The position numbers and the translations under genes are program-made. Below, one piece after another: positions 38,171-46,155 of a stretch of 64,000 nucleotides of DNA. Under the pieces are notes generated by a model. It searched no databases, had not been told where the DNA came from, and saw nothing but the letters and a program-made list of their open reading frames with translations. This stretch comes from Sphingomonas sp. HMP6 (GTDB lineage Bacteria > Pseudomonadota > Alphaproteobacteria > Sphingomonadales > Sphingomonadaceae), in the NCBI RefSeq assembly GCF_013374095.1, contig NZ_AP022672.1, positions 558,001 to 622,000 on the forward strand. The letters are read 5' to 3'. Positions within the stretch are counted from its first letter, which is position 1. Each line of letters begins with the position of its first letter.

Positions 38171-38950
38171 TCAGCGCTGCCCCAGCGCCGCGACGATCCG
38201 TTCTTCCAACCACGCCGCATCGCCCTCGCGCGCGAAGCTGTGCGATGCGGTGTCGCACGTGAACGTCGGCAACGTCAGCCCGGTCCGCGCGATCGCGTCG
38301 CGATAAGCGATCGCGGTCGCATCCCCCGACGCGAGCAGGATCGTAGCGCGGTCCTGCCAGCCGGCCAGCGCGGTGGCGAGGCGCAGCGCCAGTGCGTTCG
38401 GCTCAGATGGCGTAATAGCAACGCGCGTCAACCCCTTGGCTAACTTCGCAATATTCACCCCACCGCTCACCAGCCGCAACAGCTCGCGCGGATCCTTCAG
38501 CTTCTCGGCATAACGGCTGCGGATCGCGGCGGCGGGGGGCAGATCGTCGGTCGGCTCGACCACCCACGGATTGGCGAGGATCAATCGGTCGATCCCTGCG
38601 GTTGACCCGAACAACGCGAGCGCAGTGGCCGCATCGCAATTGCCGAACGCGACGAGCCGCTCGATTCCCGCCTCGGCGCTGAAGGTCGCGGCGGCACAGC
38701 CGATGTCGGGGCCGGAGGACAGAAAGTCGCCATTGCTGCCGGTCGAATCCCCAATCCCGCGCCGGTCGAAGCGGAATACCGGAATCCCGCGCGCCGCGAG
38801 CCGCTGCGCCAGCAACGCCATCCCGCGATGCGCGCCGATGCGGATCTCATTGCCACCCGATACGATCAGCAGTCCGGTCTTGCCGGGCGCCTCATCCAGC
38901 GTCCCGAACAGCGTGTCGCCCGCGCAGGGAAAGGACATCAGCCTTCGCAT
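38171..38950 (-). CDS. exosortase A system-associated alpha/beta hydrolase 1
   Basis: A 259-residue alpha/beta hydrolase. LLIVSGGNEIRIGAHRGMALLAQRLAARGIPVFRFDRRGIGDS carries the oxyanion and strand-4 region typical of the exosortase-linked group. The nucleophile elbow reads FGNCDAAT, with Cys in place of Ser, as is usual in this group. With the second hydrolase, ACP and ligase it forms the small acyl-processing module found beside XrtA, but the substrate is unknown. It overlaps hydrolase 2 by 13 bases. Confidence 0.88.
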   Translation of the reverse strand: MRRLMSFPCAGDTLFGTLDEAPGKTGLLIVSGGNEIRIGAHRGMALLAQRLAARGIPVFRFDRRGIGDSTGSNGDFLSSGPDIGCAAATFSAEAGIERLVAFGNCDAATALALFGSTAGIDRLILANPWVVEPTDDLPPAAAIRSRYAEKLKDPRELLRLVSGGVNIAKLAKGLTRVAITPSEPNALALRLATALAGWQDRATILLASGDATAIAYRDAIARTGLTLPTFTCDTASHSFAREGDAAWLEERIVAALGQR

Positions 38951-39630
38951 GCAGCGACCCAGTCGGCGATGTCGTCGGCCAGGAGGGTAGCGAGCGTGGG
39001 ATCATTGTCAGGCTCGGCCCGACGCCAGAGCGGCGTGCCGGGGACATGGCGGTCGGCGGGCTTCGGGTCGGTGTCGAGGCGGACGGTGCGGAGCGCTATA
39101 CCGGCCTCAGCAAACGGCGTCTTGATGGTCAGCTCCATCAGCGCCGACGTCGAAATGAGGTTGCCCGCGATGCGCACCGGAGGATCGGGCGCGTCTTCCG
39201 GCATGCTTCCATCGAGGAACCAGTCTTCGCCCAGCGTCCGCGACGGCCCGATTTCCATCTGCTTCATGCGAGTGAGGTCACGCAGCAGGTCGGAGCCGTC
39301 TTGCGGGGCAAAGTGCCATCGTCCGCACAGCAGCCCTAGGGCGTCCAACAATGCCCCGCTTCGGATACCAACGCCGTAACTCCGCCGTCCTTCGCGATCC
39401 GGCACCGCGATCAGCGCATCATAGGCTGTTTGCAGGTCCAGGATCGACAAGCTTTCGAGCGGTGTCTCGCTCTCCCCCTGACCCGGCAAATCCGGCAGCA
39501 CGCTCGCCATGCCGCGTTTCGCGAGCGCTCGGCAGATTGTCACCGCGAAGGCGCGCGTGCGATTGGCTTCCTCGAACAGCGGCAGCGCGACCACAACAAC
39601 CGGGCCGGTGGCAGGCCCGAACCGGAGCAT
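38938..39630 (-). CDS. exosortase A system-associated hydrolase 2
   Basis: About 230 residues beginning MLRFGPATGPVVVVALPLFEEANRTRAFAV, characteristic of the second hydrolase of XrtA loci. DLPGQGES follows the usual strand. The position of the nucleophile reads GVGIRSGALLD, without a Ser or Cys in a standard elbow, so catalysis is doubtful. The frame is open to 39744, but its upstream end lies within a dispersed repeat; a TTG at 39672 is a second possible start and would add residues that look native. It precedes hydrolase 1 on the same strand. Confidence 0.82.
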   Translation of the reverse strand: MLRFGPATGPVVVVALPLFEEANRTRAFAVTICRALAKRGMASVLPDLPGQGESETPLESLSILDLQTAYDALIAVPDREGRRSYGVGIRSGALLDALGLLCGRWHFAPQDGSDLLRDLTRMKQMEIGPSRTLGEDWFLDGSMPEDAPDPPVRIAGNLISTSALMELTIKTPFAEAGIALRTVRLDTDPKPADRHVPGTPLWRRAEPDNDPTLATLLADDIADWVAACEG

Positions 39631-39712
39631 CGCCTCGCGGCCACCGCTCCAGTCGTAATGGTCGATCCTCAACCGGCTGCCCTGCGGGGGCAAGCGCACG
39701 CCAACCCCGCAT

Positions 39713-39802
39713 CCCGTTCGCCCTGAGCCTGTCGAAGGGCCCACGCCGCAAGCGCCGTCCTGCCCAGCGGCGCAGGTGCTTCGACAAGCTCAGCACGAAC
39801 GG
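39713..39802. repeat. composite inverted repeat, family A, copy 1
   Basis: Arms 39713-39742 (core ccctgagcctgtcgaaggg) and 39775-39802 (core cttcgacaagctcagcac) are related inverted units with a GC-rich spacer. The whole is the reverse complement of the element at 57114-57200. It forms the upstream border of the hydrolase 2 gene. Confidence 0.88.
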
Positions 39803-39830
39803 TGGGAGGGACAGGTCGTGCAGCCATCGG

Positions 39831-40103
39831 CTACCGCGGCGCCTTCGCGGCCGCGAAGCGGACGAGCGATCCGAACGTCTCGAGCATCTCGCCATCGACC
39901 TCGTCATCCTCGATCAGGATGCCGAGCCGCTCTTCGATCTCGGTCAGCAGGCCCGCGACCGCCATCGAATCGAGCTCGGGCAGCGCGCCGAACAGCGGCG
40001 TCTCAGTGTGGAACGCGGCGACGCGCGCCTCGCTCAGGCCAAGCACGTCGCGCAGCACCGCGCGGATGGTCGATTCGATCTGGTGATAATCTTCAGGAAG
40101 CAA
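39831..40103 (-). CDS. acyl carrier protein of exosortase A locus
   Basis: A 90-residue carrier. Helix 2 starts at ELDSMAVAGLLTEIEERLG, with the phosphopantetheine Ser in the D-S-M motif (about residue 46). In XrtA loci a dedicated ACP is encoded with an AMP-dependent ligase and hydrolases; together they may make or move an acyl or amino-acyl group for the exopolysaccharide or its lipid carrier. It is divergent from the ligase gene 107 bases away, and upstream of hydrolase 2. Confidence 0.88.
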   Translation of the reverse strand: MLPEDYHQIESTIRAVLRDVLGLSEARVAAFHTETPLFGALPELDSMAVAGLLTEIEERLGILIEDDEVDGEMLETFGSLVRFAAAKAPR

Positions 40104-40210
40104 GTCGAGGCCCGTTTCGCTCTGTTATGGTGCGGTGCGATAGAGACTGGTGCGGGAGATGCCAAGAGGTGCCTGTTCATGGGCGGGGTGTCGCGGCTAT
40201 CAGGGGTGCA

Positions 40211-41710
40211 ATGATCGCACTCGACCCACATCCTTATCCGATCGACATGCTGCCATCGCGCGGGGCAGCGGATGCGGTCGCGTTGATCGATCGCGCCGGC
40301 ACGCTCGATTTCGCCGGGCTGGAGCGGCTGACCGGCGAAGTGGCGGCATGGCTGCAGGGGCGGGGGTTTGCGCCGGGTGCGCGCGTGGCGAGCTGGCTGC
40401 CGAAGACGCGTCTGGCGTGCGTGCTGCCGATGGCGGCGCCGCGTGCGGGGCTAGTCCACGTGCCGATCAACCCGATGCTCAAGCGTGCGCAAGTGGCGCA
40501 TATCCTGGCCGATAGCGGGGCGGTGGCGTTGGTGACGCAGGCCGGTCGGCTGGCGTCGCTGGAGCCGGGGGATGTGCCGAGTGGCTGCACGGCGTTCGAT
40601 GAGGGCGACGTTGAAAGCGCGGATGCACTGCCGCCCTCCGCCGCCGACCCCGACACGCTTGCTGCGATCCTCTACACATCGGGTTCGACCGGGCGGCCCA
40701 AGGGCGTGATGCTCAGCCATGCCAATCTCTGGCTCGGCGCGATTTCGGTCGCGCAGTACCTTGGGCTCACGCCGGCCGATCGCGTGCTCGGCGTGCTGCC
40801 GCTCAGTTTCGATTATGGCCAGAACCAGATCTTTTCGACCTGGGCGGCGGGCGCGAGCTATGCGCCGCTCGATTATCTGACCGCGCGCGATGTGGTTAAG
40901 GCGGTTGAGCGGTTGGAGCCCACGACGTTGGCAGGCGTGCCGCCGTTGTGGGTGCAATTGCTTGTGAGCGAGTGGCCAGAAGCGGTCGCATTCAATTTGA
41001 AAAGGCTGACCAATTCCGGCGGGGCGTTGACCGCGCCGATCATCGCCGGGTTGTGCCAACGCTTCCCGCAGGCCCACCTGTATCCGATGTATGGCCTGAC
41101 CGAGGCGTTCCGATCGACCTATCTCGCGCCCGATCTGGTCGCCGCGCATCCCGATTCGATCGGCCGCGCGATTCCTTTTGCCGAGGTGATGGCGGTTCGC
41201 GCCGATGGGAGCCAGGCGGCGGTCGGCGAGCCGGGGGAATTGGTCCATGCCGGGCCGCTCGTCGCGCAGGGCTATTGGGGCGATGCGGAGCGGACGGCGC
41301 AGCGCTTTCGACCGACGCCCGCCTGGGCCGAGTCTGGCGGCATGGCGGTGTGGTCTGGCGATACGGTGACAATGGATGCGGGCGGCTTATTCCGTTTCGT
41401 CGGGCGCGATGACGAGATGATCAAGAGCGCGGGAAACCGCATCAGCCCGACCGAAATCGAGGAAGCCGTCGTGGCGGGCGGCGAGACGGCCGAGGCGGTG
41501 GCGATCGGCGTGCCCGACGCTCGGCTGGGGCAGGCGATCGTCGTGGTGGCGCGGGGCGACGGCACACACGAAGCCGATTTGCGCGCGCGGCTCCGGCGCG
41601 ATCTGCCGAGTTTTCAGCAACCGTCGCGCTACGAATGGCGCGCCGAATTGCCGCGCAACGCGAACGGCAAACTTGACCGCGCAGCGCTCAAGATGGAGGT
41701 GGCGTCATGA
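40211..41710 (+). CDS. acyl-CoA ligase (AMP-forming), exosortase A system-associated
   Basis: A 499-residue adenylating enzyme. AMP loop ILYTSGSTGRPKGVMLSHANL at about 155, then YPMYGLTEAFRSTYL, a conserved SGDTVTMDAGGLFRFVGRDDEMIKSAGNRISPTEIEE and the catalytic Lys in NANGKLDRAALK. It activates a carboxylic acid, probably for the ACP encoded next door. ATG at 40211 is used; the upstream open frame runs over the divergent promoter and ACP and is not coding. The 3' end overlaps the decarboxylase by 4 bases. Confidence 0.92.
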   Translation: MIALDPHPYPIDMLPSRGAADAVALIDRAGTLDFAGLERLTGEVAAWLQGRGFAPGARVASWLPKTRLACVLPMAAPRAGLVHVPINPMLKRAQVAHILADSGAVALVTQAGRLASLEPGDVPSGCTAFDEGDVESADALPPSAADPDTLAAILYTSGSTGRPKGVMLSHANLWLGAISVAQYLGLTPADRVLGVLPLSFDYGQNQIFSTWAAGASYAPLDYLTARDVVKAVERLEPTTLAGVPPLWVQLLVSEWPEAVAFNLKRLTNSGGALTAPIIAGLCQRFPQAHLYPMYGLTEAFRSTYLAPDLVAAHPDSIGRAIPFAEVMAVRADGSQAAVGEPGELVHAGPLVAQGYWGDAERTAQRFRPTPAWAESGGMAVWSGDTVTMDAGGLFRFVGRDDEMIKSAGNRISPTEIEEAVVAGGETAEAVAIGVPDARLGQAIVVVARGDGTHEADLRARLRRDLPSFQQPSRYEWRAELPRNANGKLDRAALKMEVAS

Positions 41711-42939
41711 AGCCAATGGGCACCATCCCCGCTGCATTCGCCCACGCGCCGCTCGTAATCGCGGGCGAAAACGCCGAGCATTGGGCGAAGGTCGCGGGCG
41801 ATACCCCGCTGTTCGTCTATGATTTCGGCGTGATCTCGGCGCGCATCGGGACGTTTCGCGCGGCAATGCCGGAGCGCGTGAAGCTGCATTATGCGATCAA
41901 GGCCAACCCGTTTGCGTCTTTGCTCGACGCCATCGCGCCGCTGGTCGACGGGCTGGACGTGGCCTCCGGCGGCGAATTGGGCATCGCGCTGCGGCGCAAG
42001 CCCGCCGCCGCGATCAGCTTCGCCGGACCCGGCAAGCGCGACGACGAACTGACCGCCGCAATCGAGGCGGGCGCGACGATCAATCTAGAGTCCGAAGGCG
42101 AGTGGCGGCGGGCGCGCGCGATCGGCGATCGGCTCGGCATCCGCCCGCGCGTGGCGGTGCGGGTTAATCCCGATTTCGAACTGCGCGGATCGGGGATGCG
42201 GATGGGCGGGCGTGCGACGCCGTTCGGCGTGGATGCCGATCGCGCCGCGTCGCTGATCGAGTCGATCCTCACGGGCGGAGCGGATTGGCAGGGCCTTCAC
42301 ATCTTCGCCGGATCGCAAACGCTTGATGTGAACGCACTGATCGATGCGCTGACCGGTGCGCTCGCCCTGGCCGAGCGGCTGGCGGATCAGGTCGGCACCG
42401 TCCCGCAGCTCACCAATCTCGGCGGCGGTTTCGGCATTCCCTATTTCCCGGGCGAGATGCCGATCGACGTCATGGCGATCGGCGCGGCACTCGGCGAAGC
42501 GATCGAGCAGTCGCCGCTGACCCGCGCAGACGGTGGCTTTGCGATCGAGCTCGGCCGCTGGCTTGTCGGCGAGAGCGGCGTGTACCTGACCCGCATCGTC
42601 GATCGGAAGGAAAGCCGCGGCGAAACTTTCCTGGTCACCGATGGCGGCATGAACCACCAACTCGCCGCCAGCGGCAATCTCGGCACCGTGGTCAAGCGCA
42701 ACTACCCCGTTGCCATAGCCTCTGCCGCGCCCGACGCCGCGACCGAAACCGTCAGCGTCGTCGGCCCGCTCTGCACCCCGCTTGATCGTCTTGGCGACCG
42801 CGTGACGTTGCCCGTGGCGCAGGCCGGGGATCTTGTCGCAGTGTTCATGGCGGGTGCCTACGGCCTCAGCGCAAGCCCCACCGGCTTCCTCGGCCATCCC
42901 GCCCCGCGCGAGCTGCTGGTGGGCACCCACGGCGGCTAA
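41707..42939 (+). CDS. PLP-dependent decarboxylase, exosortase A system-associated
   Basis: A 410-residue fold-type III enzyme. The PLP Lys lies in LHYAIKANPFASLLDAI, the Gly-rich phosphate loop is NLGGGFGIPYFPGE, and the C-terminal VGPLCTPLDRLG holds the Cys of the active site. This group resembles diaminopimelate and ornithine decarboxylases and is always linked with the ligase above. The product amine could be attached to the acyl group, but this is inference. It overlaps the ligase by 4 bases and precedes the polysaccharide export genes by 118 bases. Confidence 0.9.
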   Translation: MKPMGTIPAAFAHAPLVIAGENAEHWAKVAGDTPLFVYDFGVISARIGTFRAAMPERVKLHYAIKANPFASLLDAIAPLVDGLDVASGGELGIALRRKPAAAISFAGPGKRDDELTAAIEAGATINLESEGEWRRARAIGDRLGIRPRVAVRVNPDFELRGSGMRMGGRATPFGVDADRAASLIESILTGGADWQGLHIFAGSQTLDVNALIDALTGALALAERLADQVGTVPQLTNLGGGFGIPYFPGEMPIDVMAIGAALGEAIEQSPLTRADGGFAIELGRWLVGESGVYLTRIVDRKESRGETFLVTDGGMNHQLAASGNLGTVVKRNYPVAIASAAPDAATETVSVVGPLCTPLDRLGDRVTLPVAQAGDLVAVFMAGAYGLSASPTGFLGHPAPRELLVGTHGG

Positions 42940-42983
42940 GTCCGCCATTCCTAACGCAATCTTTACCTCTCGCGCGGCATATC

Positions 42984-42997
42984 GGCACGATAGCCGC
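42984..42997 (+). promoter_or_regulatory. possible sigma-54-type -24/-12 element
   Basis: GGCACGATAG then CCGC gives GG and GC with ten bases between, the spacing needed by sigma-54, though the -12 half is CCGC rather than TTGC. It lies about 60 bases before the export lipoprotein gene. XrtA/PEP-CTERM loci in other bacteria are under sigma-54 and PrsR control. The match is partial. Confidence 0.3.
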
Positions 42998-43010
42998 GAC
43001 CCTGTCCGGG

Positions 43011-43028
43011 TACGTCAGACGTGACGTA
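43011..43028. promoter_or_regulatory. inverted repeat tacgtca-gacg-tgacgta
   Basis: A perfect 7-bp inverted repeat with 4-base spacer, 30 bases before the export lipoprotein ATG. It may be a dimer binding site or a leader element. Confidence 0.55.
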
Positions 43029-43057
43029 TCGGGGGAACCGCGCGGCAGGAGGTTTGC

Positions 43058-43702
43058 ATGGCGCGTTTCTTCAAGTCTTTCCGGGGGGTATTGGTCGCTG
43101 GCGTCGCTGCGATGGCGCTGACGAGCTGTGCCGGCGGCAGCCGCCCCCAACTTCCCGCCGCCACCTTCGTCGCAGGGCAGGAACAGCCGGGCGAAGAGTA
43201 TATGATCGGCCCGCTCGACCAGCTCAGCATCTTCGTGTGGCGCAACCCCGAACTGTCGACCAAGGTGCAGGTGCGCCCCGACGGCCGCATCACCACGCCG
43301 CTGATCAGCGACATGCCCGCCGTCGGCAAGACGCCGCGGATGCTCGCCGACGACATGAAGATCGCGCTCGGCGAATATATCAAGGACCCGATCGTCTCGG
43401 TCATCGTCGAGAATTTCTCGGGCACCTTCAGCCAGCAGGTCCGCATCATCGGCGCCACTGCGAAGCCCGCGTCGATCCCGTACCGCGCGAACATGACGCT
43501 GCTCGACGCGATGATCGCGGTTGGCGGCTTGAGCGAATTTGCCGCGGGCAACCGCGCGAAGCTGGTCCGCTACGATCGTAACACCGGCAAGCAAGTCGAA
43601 TATACCGTCAAGCTGTCGACCCTGCTGAAGGAGGGCGATAGCCGTGCGAACGTCCGGCTCGAACCGGGCGACGTGATCATCATCCCCGAGAGCATGTTTT
43701 AA
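43058..43702 (+). CDS. XrtA/PEP-CTERM system polysaccharide export lipoprotein (Wza-like)
   Basis: A 214-residue outer-membrane lipoprotein. Lipobox ALTSCAGG near residue 25, then the polysaccharide-export domain YMIGPLDQLSIFVWRNPELSTKVQVRPDGRITTPLI and a SLBB-like second domain (VRIIGATAKPASIPYRANMTLLDAMIAVGGLSEFAAGN). It would form the outer part of the exopolysaccharide exit channel. AGGAGG lies 6 bases before the ATG. It is the first gene of the long eps operon. Confidence 0.93.
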   Translation: MARFFKSFRGVLVAGVAAMALTSCAGGSRPQLPAATFVAGQEQPGEEYMIGPLDQLSIFVWRNPELSTKVQVRPDGRITTPLISDMPAVGKTPRMLADDMKIALGEYIKDPIVSVIVENFSGTFSQQVRIIGATAKPASIPYRANMTLLDAMIAVGGLSEFAAGNRAKLVRYDRNTGKQVEYTVKLSTLLKEGDSRANVRLEPGDVIIIPESMF

Positions 43703-43717
43703 GGAGCGCGCAGGGGG

Positions 43718-45238
43718 ATGAACGGTCTTTACGACGAGCTGCGGATCGCGCTGCATACGATCTGGACACGCCGCTGGATCGCGCTTGCGGTCGCGTGGGG
43801 CGTGGCCGTGCTCGGTTGGGCCGCTGTCGCGCAAATCCCCAATAGCTACGAATCGCGGGCGCGTGTGTTCGTGCAGATGAACACGATCCTGCCCAATGCG
43901 GTGGGCATCAGCGCCGCCGATCAGCAGCGCGACGTCGATACGATTCGCCAGACGCTCACCTCGGCCATGAGCCTGGAAAAAGTCGTGCGCGGCACCGATC
44001 TTGCGAACACAGTCAAGACCGACCGCGACGTGGCGGACCGCGTCGCGGGCCTGTCCAAGGCGATCAAGATCACCGCCGAGCAGGACAATCTCTTCTCGAT
44101 TGTCGCGACCGGATCGAGCCCCAAGGTCACGCGGCAGATCGTCCAGAAGCTGATCGATCTGTTCGTCGAACAGAATCTGTCGGGTGATCGCGACGAGACG
44201 AGCACCAGCCTGAAATTCCTCGATGCGCAATTGGAGGAGCGGCAGAAGCAGCTCGCCGACGCCGATGCCAAGCGCACCGATTTCCAGAACCGCTATCTCG
44301 GCAGCTTGCCGGGTACCGGATCGCTCACCGACCGGATGAGCGCGGCGCGCTCGGCGATGGCGCAGGTCGATAGTGATCTTGCCGCCGCGCAATCGGGCCT
44401 GGCGGCGATCAACGGGCAGATGGCGGGGACCCCTGCCAATATCGCGGGCGCGGCCGGGAGCGTCAGCGCCGGTCCGGCCCGCGCGCGGCTGAATGCGATC
44501 CAGGGCCAGCTCGCCGATGCGCGGGCACGCGGCTATACCGAGAACCACCCCGACGTGATCGCGCTCCGTAGTCAGCTGGCGTCCGCGCAGTCGGCGGCGC
44601 GTGGCGAGCCGCTGGTCGGTGGCGGCGCGGGCGGCGGGTCGTCCAATCCCGCGTATATCTCGCTGCGCTCGCTGCAGGGCGACAAGCAGGCGCAAGTCGC
44701 GTCGCTGATGGCACGTAAAAGCCAGCTGCAGGGCGATCTCGACACGATCACCGCGAAGCTGGCGGGCAACCCGCAAGTCGCCGCCGAACAGTCGCAGATC
44801 GAGAACGACTATCAAGTGCTCAAGGACGGCTATGCCAAGCTGCTCGCCGATCGCGAGGGGATCAAGCTGCGCGGCCAAGCGCAAAGCCAGACCGATTCGA
44901 TCAAGTTCAGCGTCATCGATCCGCCGACCGCACCGCGCGTGCCGGCCGCCCCCAACCGTCCGTTGCTGCTGACCGGCGTGCTGATCGCTGCGCTCGGCGT
45001 CGGCGTCGCGATCGCCTTTGCGCTCGGCCAGTTGAAGACGACCTTTGCGACTGCCGGACGGCTGGAAAAGGCGACCGGGATGCCGGTGATCGGGTCGATC
45101 GGCGAAATGGTGACCAAGGTCGAACTGGCCACACGTCGGCGGATGCTGATGTATTATGGGGGCGGGGCTGCTGCGCTGGGCGTGGCGTACGTCGCCTTGC
45201 TCGGCGTCGAGATGCTCCAGCGGGGATTGGCGGCATGA
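43718..45238 (+). CDS. XrtA system polysaccharide chain-length determinant (Wzz-like)
   Basis: A 506-residue inner-membrane protein. Membrane segment about 22-40 (WIALAVAWGVAVLGWAAVA), a large periplasmic coiled-coil domain (TSTSLKFLDAQLEERQKQLADADAKRTDFQNRYLG and more), then a P-rich motif PPTAPRVPAAPNRPLLLTGVLIAALGVGVAIAFAL as second membrane helix. Wzz proteins set polymer length with a tyrosine kinase. It overlaps the kinase gene by 4 bases. Confidence 0.92.
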   Translation: MNGLYDELRIALHTIWTRRWIALAVAWGVAVLGWAAVAQIPNSYESRARVFVQMNTILPNAVGISAADQQRDVDTIRQTLTSAMSLEKVVRGTDLANTVKTDRDVADRVAGLSKAIKITAEQDNLFSIVATGSSPKVTRQIVQKLIDLFVEQNLSGDRDETSTSLKFLDAQLEERQKQLADADAKRTDFQNRYLGSLPGTGSLTDRMSAARSAMAQVDSDLAAAQSGLAAINGQMAGTPANIAGAAGSVSAGPARARLNAIQGQLADARARGYTENHPDVIALRSQLASAQSAARGEPLVGGGAGGGSSNPAYISLRSLQGDKQAQVASLMARKSQLQGDLDTITAKLAGNPQVAAEQSQIENDYQVLKDGYAKLLADREGIKLRGQAQSQTDSIKFSVIDPPTAPRVPAAPNRPLLLTGVLIAALGVGVAIAFALGQLKTTFATAGRLEKATGMPVIGSIGEMVTKVELATRRRMLMYYGGGAAALGVAYVALLGVEMLQRGLAA

Positions 45239-46155
45239 GCGACATGACACCACGCAAGGTGAAGGCGTCGCTGCTGGAACGCGCGGCGGAGGTCTACGAC
45301 TTCGCCGAACATGCGCGCGCGCGCAGCGCTCCGGTGGCCGATCAGCCAGTCGTGCAAGCGCCGGTTGCAAAGGCTCAGGTCGCACCCCCCGCGCTCGTGA
45401 AGCTCGCACCGCGCGGCGGTGTAACGGCGATCGATCGCGCCTTGCTGGCCGAACGCGGGATCATCGTGCCGGGTGCGCCGATCGACGCGCTGACCGAGGA
45501 ATTTCGCCTGGTGAAGCGGCAGTTGCTGACGACCGCGCGCACGATCCGGCGCAGCGACGCCGATCTGTCGCGCACGATGTTGGTTTGCTCGGCGCAGCCC
45601 AATGACGGCAAGACCTATTGCGCGGTCAACCTCGCCATTTCCCTGGCGGCGGAACGCGATGTCGAGGTGCTGCTGATCGACGCCGATTTCGCCAAGCCCG
45701 ACGTGATGGCGCGGCTTGGCCTGCCTGAAGGGCCGGGCCTGCTTGATGCGCTGGCCGATGCGAAGGTCGATATCGAGCGCTGCGTCGTGCGCACCGACGT
45801 GCCGCACTTGAGCTTGCTGCCGTGCGGGACGAAGACCACCGCCGACACCGAACTCGTTGCCAGCGCACGTACCGGCGAACTGATCGCGCAACTGCTTGCC
45901 GCCGATCCGACGCGGATCCTGATCTTCGATTCGCCTCCGGTGCTGGCCGCGTCGCCTGCGTCGGTGCTGGCGAACTATGCCGGGCAGGCGATGCTCGTCG
46001 TCCGCGCCGACCGGACCGGGGAAAGCGACCTGCGCGAAGCGGTCGCGCTGCTCGATGGCTGCGAACACGTCCAACTGGTTCTCAATGCCGTTGCCTTCGC
46101 ACCCGGCGGTCGCCGCTTCGGCACCTATTACACGAAGGAGGAGGACGCGACATGA
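45235..46155 (+). CDS. XrtA-associated tyrosine autokinase
   Basis: A 306-residue BY-kinase. An N-terminal Ala/Val-rich linker, Walker A CSAQPNDGKTYCAVNLA at about 118, Walker A' VLLIDADFAKPD and Walker B ILIFDSPPVLA. The end has FGTYYTKEE, a short Tyr pair that may be the phosphorylation site instead of a long Tyr cluster. It works with the Wzz-like protein encoded just before it. Its stop overlaps the next ATG. Confidence 0.92.
   Translation: MSDMTPRKVKASLLERAAEVYDFAEHARARSAPVADQPVVQAPVAKAQVAPPALVKLAPRGGVTAIDRALLAERGIIVPGAPIDALTEEFRLVKRQLLTTARTIRRSDADLSRTMLVCSAQPNDGKTYCAVNLAISLAAERDVEVLLIDADFAKPDVMARLGLPEGPGLLDALADAKVDIERCVVRTDVPHLSLLPCGTKTTADTELVASARTGELIAQLLAADPTRILIFDSPPVLAASPASVLANYAGQAMLVVRADRTGESDLREAVALLDGCEHVQLVLNAVAFAPGGRRFGTYYTKEEDAT

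Noticed and set aside
39630..39744. Longer start for hydrolase 2 at 39744
   Set aside because: The first residues would come from the dispersed repeat; the conserved sequence begins near 39672-39630.
42866..45409. An 847-residue frame on the minus strand
   Set aside because: It runs opposite three clear XrtA genes; its residues mirror their codons.
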